Assembly (NCBI GenBank): GCA_004335835.1
Contig: RWJK01000914.1
Coordinates: forward strand, 6,508-70,507
Reading direction: 5' to 3'
DNA: 64,000 nt
Origin: Scenedesmus sp. ARA3
Lineage: Eukaryota; Chlorophyta; Chlorophyceae; Sphaeropleales; Scenedesmaceae
The notes under the pieces are model-generated. The model saw only the letters and a program-made list of their open reading frames with translations, had not been told where the DNA came from and searched no databases. A program made the position numbers and the translations under genes. This document shows, one piece after another, positions 58,539 through 64,000 of this stretch; positions within the stretch are counted from its first letter, which is position 1; every line of letters begins with the position of its first letter.

Positions 58539-60586
58539 ATGATGGTGACGTGTGCTGTACATGTGCACTGCTTTGCTGCCCGCTTCCCACTCGGCAGGAT
58601 GAACCAGCACGTCGTCGTCCCACCTCGTCTTTTGTCAAACGATACCGTGACCAATTACCCTGGGCCAGCAACGCCTGAGCAACAGCTGCTGCAGCTGAAG
58701 CTGCTGCTGGACCACAACTGCATGTAGGTTTTGGGACCTGACCAACTTCATTGGTTGCCTTGGCGTACTGCCATTTGATGCTTCACACAGCTGATAACCA
58801 GCATCTGGGTTTCAGTACACATCATATGCGCCACTTTGTTTTGAAAAACACGTTTGACGCAGCTTGTGTGTACAAACGGTTGACTTGCAGTCCCAGCAAC
58901 TACCCAACAATACTGTTGTTCTGCATTCTGCCTGCAGGCACCAGGGCTGCAGGGATGAGGCCTGCCGCCACTGCCGCCACAGCAGCACACGCTGCAGCAG
59001 CACGCTGCGCACCAAGTATGTATCAAACCAGCCGCTGCTGGCCTGCTGCGGGGGCAAGCCAGAAGCACGGCTGGTGCCTGAGATGAACGGCGATGCTGGC
59101 CCGCTGCTGCTGCCTGGCTGGCAGCTGCAGGTGCGCGAGGTGTACGGGAAACGACGACAGATCCATCGATGTATAAACAGCTAACCATGTTTCTGCTCCA
59201 GATGTTGCATTGCCAGCTGCAAACAATACCCAGATGCTGGCGGTATGCTGTCTCTGTCATAACCAGGTGCTGCTGCCAGCATTGTGCAGGCCTAGTGTAC
59301 TGCCTTACATTGTGAGCTGCAGCCATTCAGTGTCTGCAGCCATTCAGTGTCTGACTGGGGTTCCCACTGTTCGATTGAGTGGAGCATGTAATGTGATGTG
59401 TTGTAATGTCTGCCCTGGACCATCCACCGTAATATGATCCTGATCAAGCGCTGCTGAACATTCTCAGATCCTTCACATCCTGCTGGCTTTGCTGATTGCC
59501 CACAAACTCACTCACATCGCTGCCCACAACCCTGCGCACACCTCTACATACAGCTCCGCCCACACTCCTGCTGGCTGCGCATGCGCCTGCAGGTGCAGCT
59601 GCTGAACAATAAAGCTTACGAGGACCTCAGCCAACATGGGATGCCGCTATCCACAGAGCAGCTGGCATCCTGCCTGGTCAAGGGCAGCCCACGGCTACGC
59701 AGCGGCGCTGGGCACTGCGGCAGCAGCATCATGCTCCCACTGGAGGTATGCACAGCTGCTGCCAGCTTCTCCAACTACTGCTGGTGCTGGGGTGTCGCAG
59801 GGATGCCAAGGACTGAAGTACGCAGCCAGGTGGTTTTGGCAGTTTATTTGCCCCAGTTGGCTATGCCCAAGTTATAAGTGACAGTAGTGCGCAAGATACA
59901 TGTCCAGCTGTGTCATACGCCATGCATGGCCATGGCATCTATCATCCCAAGTAAGCTTGCCCCACAACCTTGTCTCTCGCTTCCTTGTTCTTTCCGCTGC
60001 AGGCTGGCGCCGCCTGCCTCACTGGCCTACGACTCATCAAGCCAGAAAAGGCCACAGACGACACCAAGCACAGCGGCAAAACCACGCATTGCCGGCTGCT
60101 GCTGACAGTCATCGCCCCGCCCGACTCCGCTCCAGCGCTGCCGCCACACCTGCCGCTTGTGAGTGGTCCCTTCAAGGTGGTCACCACACGGTCCAAGGGT
60201 GCAGTGAAGGCAGAAGTGCCCCTGCCACATGAGCCAGTCAGCAAGCTGAAAGGCATCGGCAAGGATGCAGCCGCCAGCTTGGCAATGCTGCGGGTGACTG
60301 ATGACGATGGCAGGCAGCTGGGACCAGTGGAGACGGTAAGTGACGGCTTGGGCTGTTACTAACATTGTTATGACACACATTGGTTTGCTGGTTAAGATGT
60401 GGTGATTCCTTGCATTCAAATGCAGCAGCTGGAGCCAGCTGAGATGGTAAAAGGCTTACATCAGCTGCTACGCATGCATCCCGGCATGACTGTGAAATGC
60501 TGTTTGCTTGATGTGCACTGGGTAAATGGCTTGGTGCGTGTTCTTGTGTCAATGGTGGCGTCAGCCAACCTTGCGGTCCCTCACCA

Positions 60587-60677
<91 letters not shown>

Positions 60678-60959
60678 GTCTGCTGCTGCTGCCACTTGCT
60701 GCCACTGCCGTCCACAGGTGGGCCAGTTCCATGCGCTGCAGCAATGGGTGGACAGGGGAGGCGCCCCGCGCCTGCAGCAGCTGCTGCAGGACACTAACAT
60801 CAAGCCAGCGGCATACAAGGAGGCAGCTGAACATGTACAGCTCACAGCCTTTCCCGACTTCCGGCCCCGTGTCTGGTGGCAGCGGGGGCATGTACAGGGC
60901 CTGCTGTGCAGCTGGCAGCAGGAGGTGACAGCACCAGGCCAGCCCCTGGCCTGGGTACT

Positions 60960-61006
<47 letters not shown>

Positions 61007-61280
61007 GGCTGCCGTACCTGCTGGTGCCGTTGGGTATTGCAATGCATGCCGAAGAGCTGCAGCCCGCGCTGCAGCAGGCGCAGCAGGAGTGGCGTGCAGA
61101 GGGGCACGGCAGCTGGGCGGTGTTCTGGAGCAACGAGGCAGATCCGCTGGCGCAGCAGTGGGCACAGCAAGGCATGCTGTTTGACCTGCAAGCTCTGCCG
61201 CTGGGCATCCTCAATGCTATGGCAGCAGCAGGGGAAGGCACAACTGCTGCGCAGGCTTTCACAGGTCAAGCTACGGCCTC

Positions 61281-61318
<38 letters not shown>

Positions 61319-61475
61319 CAACAGAGCCAGCACCAGCAGATACTTCAGCCTCAGCAGTTACTAGCATGCAAGCGCTGCTACCAGCACAGCAGCAGCAGCA
61401 GCAGCTGCAGTCAACTGTGCAGCTGCCATTCTTGACACCAGACATGCACCAGCAGCCGCAGCAGGAGCTGCCATT

Positions 61476-61514
<39 letters not shown>

Positions 61515-61784
61515 TGAGGCCCTGGAGGAGCGGAGGCAAGATGCGCTCAAGCACAAGCAGCAGCTGATGTCGCAGCTTGATCCTGTTGCCCCTGCTCTTT
61601 CTGACCTGCCAGCGCCGCTGCTGCCAGCATCTGAGACAGCTAAGCATCCACTGGTGCAGGCGCAGCTGCTGGCTCAAAGCAGCAGTGACGCGTGCACGCG
61701 GATGGACCAGCAGCTGCCGCAGCAGCCGCAGAAGCGCCACAAGGTTGAACAGCAGCAGCAGCAGCAGCAGCAGCTGCTGCTGCT

Positions 61785-61815
<31 letters not shown>

Positions 61816-62076
61816 GACCAAGATGCGGCTGATGACGGCCATGTGAATTTGCGTGTCCTGGACGCGCAGCCTGGCGTGCTCGCTGGCTCAGCAGCAGAGG
61901 AGACTGCAGGCGAGCCACAAGGGTTGGCTACAGAGATGTCTGATGGAAATGCGCTAGCGGTGGGCCTGGAACAGCAGCAGTCATGGAAGGTTGCCAGGTT
62001 CCGGGCACAGTCCATGAAGCGGCTGGAATCTCTGCGTTTGCACAGGCTGCTGTTTGGTGGTTGCCAGTCATGCTGA
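58539..62076 (+). CDS. Gene D: CBP60-like protein, paralog of gene C with expanded poly-Gln
   Basis: Five exons, join(58539..58723, 58938..59130, 59593..59745, 60003..60335, 60718..62076), about 740 residues, with intron positions and phases identical to gene C. Exon ends: LLLDHNCM; GCRDEACRHCRHSSTRC to QLQ; VQLLNNKAYEDLSQHG to MLPLE; AGAACLTGLRLIKPEK through GPFKVVTTRSKGAVKAEVP and VSKLKGIGKD; then VGQFHALQQWVDRGGAPRL, LQQLLQDTNIKPAAYKEAAE, FPDFRPRVWW and a Gln-rich tail. These blocks parallel the plant CBP60 core, so a transcriptional regulator is inferred; calmodulin binding cannot be judged. Compared with gene C the WVLQQQ tract has grown to about 15 Gln. Intron 4 holds about 29 CTG units. 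The ATG is uncertain because conserved sequence continues upstream. Confidence 0.75.
60590..60676 (+). repeat. CTG run of about 29 units in gene D intron 4
   Basis: A pure triplet run close to the 3' end of intron 4, followed by more CTG-rich sequence and the acceptor TCCACAG before VGQFHALQQW. The matching intron of gene C has a shorter run at about 7840-7873 in the same place. Confidence 0.9.
60958..61005 (+). repeat. CAG expansion coding for about 15 Gln in gene D
   Basis: Within the conserved AWVLQ...GLPYLLVPLG segment gene C has three Gln; gene D has about 15, all from CAG. It is a clear coding triplet expansion between two paralogs inside an otherwise conserved block. Confidence 0.9.
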
Positions 62077-62877
62077 TGGCGATCCCAGCTAGCCCAGCGC
62101 TGAGTTGCAGGTGGCTGTATGTTGCTTGTTGTCAGTGAGGTCGTTTGTGACTGTGTTCGGCATGTGGGTTGCTGGGGTGCCTTCTGTGCCTGCTCAACCA
62201 CTGTTGAGTTGGCTTGCCATGGTCACGTGTTGTTTCCAGCCTGGTTAATTTGGAAATGCACTGCATCACAAGGTCTGCATTGTCTGGAAACGCAAGTAAG
62301 CCTTTGTCCGAAGCCGCTGTGATGCTTGCGTCTGTGGCTTTGTGGCTCTGATTTTGCCATACGGGTGCTGGTCATGGTTTGTGCATGTGCATCGCTGGAA
62401 GGGGTTGATTCAAACCTTGAAGGTTGCCTGGCTCATCAACAGCATGCTGTGTCTAGTGCCTCAGGCGGGGAAGGCAGATCTTGGGCTACTAAACAACAAA
62501 GAAATGTCACCTGCCAACCAACAAGCTGTTTCTGCTGGCTATCGACTGCTGCATGGCGCAGCGGCTGTGCAGCAGTGCTGTCAACACCACATGGTCGGAC
62601 GTTGTTGCCCGTCAAGTGATTCAAACAAGTTGCCAATTGTTTGCCAGTTCCACATGAGGTAACCAATGTCTAAATCTCTTTGCAGAACCAATACAGTGCT
62701 ACACCGTAAATTGCTCTGGCAGTGACAGTGCGATACAAGGTTTTGGTGGGTGTCAACAGAGTCACCGGGTGACCATAAATCATCACACGCACCGCGATGA
62801 TTGCTCGCAGTTAGTTCGGTTGCTGGAGGATAAGTACAAGTTACCTCGTGTCTGTTCTGGCTATGATCATAGTAGCC
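62077..62877. other. Intergenic between genes D and E
   Basis: Plus-strand GT-rich 3' flank of gene D that passes into the upstream region of gene E. I found no clear TGTAA close to the gene D stop and no recognisable open frame. Confidence 0.35.
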
Positions 62878-62967
62878 ATGGTGCGAGCACCTCTCGGCAC
62901 CTGGGAAGGTTTATGGGGCCGGAAGGTGGAATGTCTAAGCAGTGGCAAGTTCATTCGCCTGGGTATA
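62878..62967 (+). promoter_or_regulatory. Conserved upstream block of gene E with TATA-like end
   Basis: Carries TAGCCATGGTGCGAGCAC, GGCACCTGGGAAGGT, CGGAAGGTGGAATGTCTAAG and GGTATAACAG (62958-62967). It is closest to the block before gene C (shared TAGCCAT..TGCGAGCAC and GGCACCTGGGAAGGT) and lies about 575 bases before the end of exon 1. Confidence 0.55.
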
Positions 62968-63305
62968 ACAGTATCTGATGGCATGGAGTAGGCCTATAGC
63001 TAAGCCACAACACACAAGGTTAACAGCGACTACACGCACTTGGTACTGCCTTGGCCAACTGAACAGCAACCGTGCTCAGCGCCGTGGCCGCTGTGAGCCC
63101 CAGCTGGCCAAATCGAACGGCTTTCAGTAGCAAACGTGATCATACCGACCCTTCGCGCCGCATGTGAGTGTCGTTGCGCGCAACGAAACCCCCATGCAGT
63201 GGGCCTAGCTAGCTGGCTATGGCTGCTTTACCGACCTGAAGAACCTGGAGGGGTTGAAGCTTCGATGATGCATGAAGAATCATCACATTAAGAGCATGGA
63301 GCGGC

Positions 63306-64000
63306 ATGCAGCTGCCTGCGCCGTCTGCATACAGTTTGGTACATGAACCTGCTGCAGCAGCACTGCTGACATGCGCAGTGCTTTGCCATAACTTCTCCCC
63401 TGACAGGGACTCTGCGCATGATGATGTCATCCAACCTCTTCCTTCTACAAATGACATTGGCATCATGGTTAACTATGCTGCGCCCTGCACCCCTGGGCAG
63501 CAGCAGCTGCAACTGAAGCTGGTGCTGGACCACGACTGCAAGTAGGTTGTAGCATGCAGCCTGACAAATGTGTGTAATTGCTTTTCTGCCTTGTGCAGCA
63601 GCAGCTTCCAAGTCGGTTCCTACATCATACCTGCTGCAGCTGTGCTTGTGTGATTTGATGCAAGCATTACACTGCACAGGGTGACTGGCAGCACTCCGCC
63701 AGCATGCGCTGACCCTTTTCCTTGCTTCTGCACACCCCACCCTGCTCAGCAGAAGCTTCCTTGTCGGGCTGTAGAGTCTGTAGATCTCCTTCAACCTCCC
63801 TCAGACACACGCCAAGCAACTGTTTGCCGTGCAAACTCACTGCCTCCTCTCCCCGCTTACCCCATGCCTGCAGGCACAAGGCTGCTGGGATGAGGCCTGC
63901 CGCCACTGCCGCTACAGCAGCACCCGCTGCAGCGGCGCCCTGCGCAGCGGGTACGTGTCGGGGCAGCCACTGCTTGCCCGCTGTGGCGGCGCGCCAGCAG
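63306..64000 (+). CDS. Gene E: third CBP60-like gene, partial at window end, frameshift
   Basis: Exon 1 (63306..63541, start uncertain) ends QLQLKLVLDHDCK and splices at GTAGGT exactly as in genes C and D. Exon 2 begins at 63874 after CCTGCAG and runs off the window; it encodes DEACRHCRYSSTRCSGALRS and SGYVSGQPLLARCGGAP, the Cys-rich segment of the family. One base is missing near its start relative to C and D (GCACAAGGCTGCTGGG against GCACCAGGGCTGCAGGG), so the spliced frame would shift. Either an inactivating deletion, a shifted splice site or a base error. The lost base lies in a G run, which makes an assembly error plausible. The rest of the gene is outside the window. Confidence 0.6.

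Noticed and set aside
60561..61262. Long minus-strand frames rich in Ala/Cys opposite gene D
   Set aside because: Shadow of the CAG/CTG runs and of the real plus-strand exon 5.
1087..62076. A large inverted repeat spanning the window
   Set aside because: Order of the paralogs on the two sides is A, C and then B, D, E on the plus-strand map, not mirror-image, and the intervening DNA shows no matching arms.

Overview
This is nuclear DNA of a green alga. The genes are rich in introns, with GT..AG junctions whose phases join cleanly. A 40S ribosomal protein gene, an R2R3-MYB gene, a plastid-lipase-type gene and a plant/algal 3-dehydroquinate synthase-like gene are present. CAG/CTG triplet tracts are everywhere, coding for poly-Gln/Ala/Ser in exons and lying inside introns. 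TGTAA-type poly(A) signals follow several stop codons. I infer a core chlorophyte, perhaps of the Scenedesmus/Tetradesmus type; the species cannot be read from the sequence.

Layout. Left end (minus strand): gene A (1087-4426, F-box-like N-terminus plus helical repeats) and gene C (6524-10106, CBP60-like). Middle: an R2R3-MYB gene (+, 11471-16391) followed by about 5.8 kb of GT-rich DNA; then a run of minus-strand genes: F (membrane protein with GP-type repeats, 22.2-27.5 kb), H (AT-hook protein, 28499-33750), RPS15A (35243-37465), G (RD-rich protein, 38915-42913) and a 3-dehydroquinate synthase-like gene (43282-46279). A divergent plastid-lipase-like gene (+, 46794-50421) follows, with about 3 kb of GT-rich flank. 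Right end (plus strand): gene B (54337-57205, paralog of A with lesions), gene D (58539-62076, paralog of C) and gene E (63306 to the window end, third CBP60-like copy).

Two gene families therefore sit together at both ends of the window in opposite orientations around a block of mostly single-copy genes. The three CBP60-like members share a conserved upstream block ending in a TATA-like element.

The most unusual pattern is structural. At least four multi-exon genes in the minus-strand run carry partial copies of their own exons next to the intact exon. Copies of an exon's 5' part (with the acceptor) lie upstream, and copies of its 3' part (with the donor or stop) lie downstream, as expected from small tandem duplications with one breakpoint in the exon and one in the intron. 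Several introns also end in long CTG runs that form the 3' splice site. Exon coordinates were worked out by hand from splice motifs, phase and conserved protein sequence; no transcript data were available.
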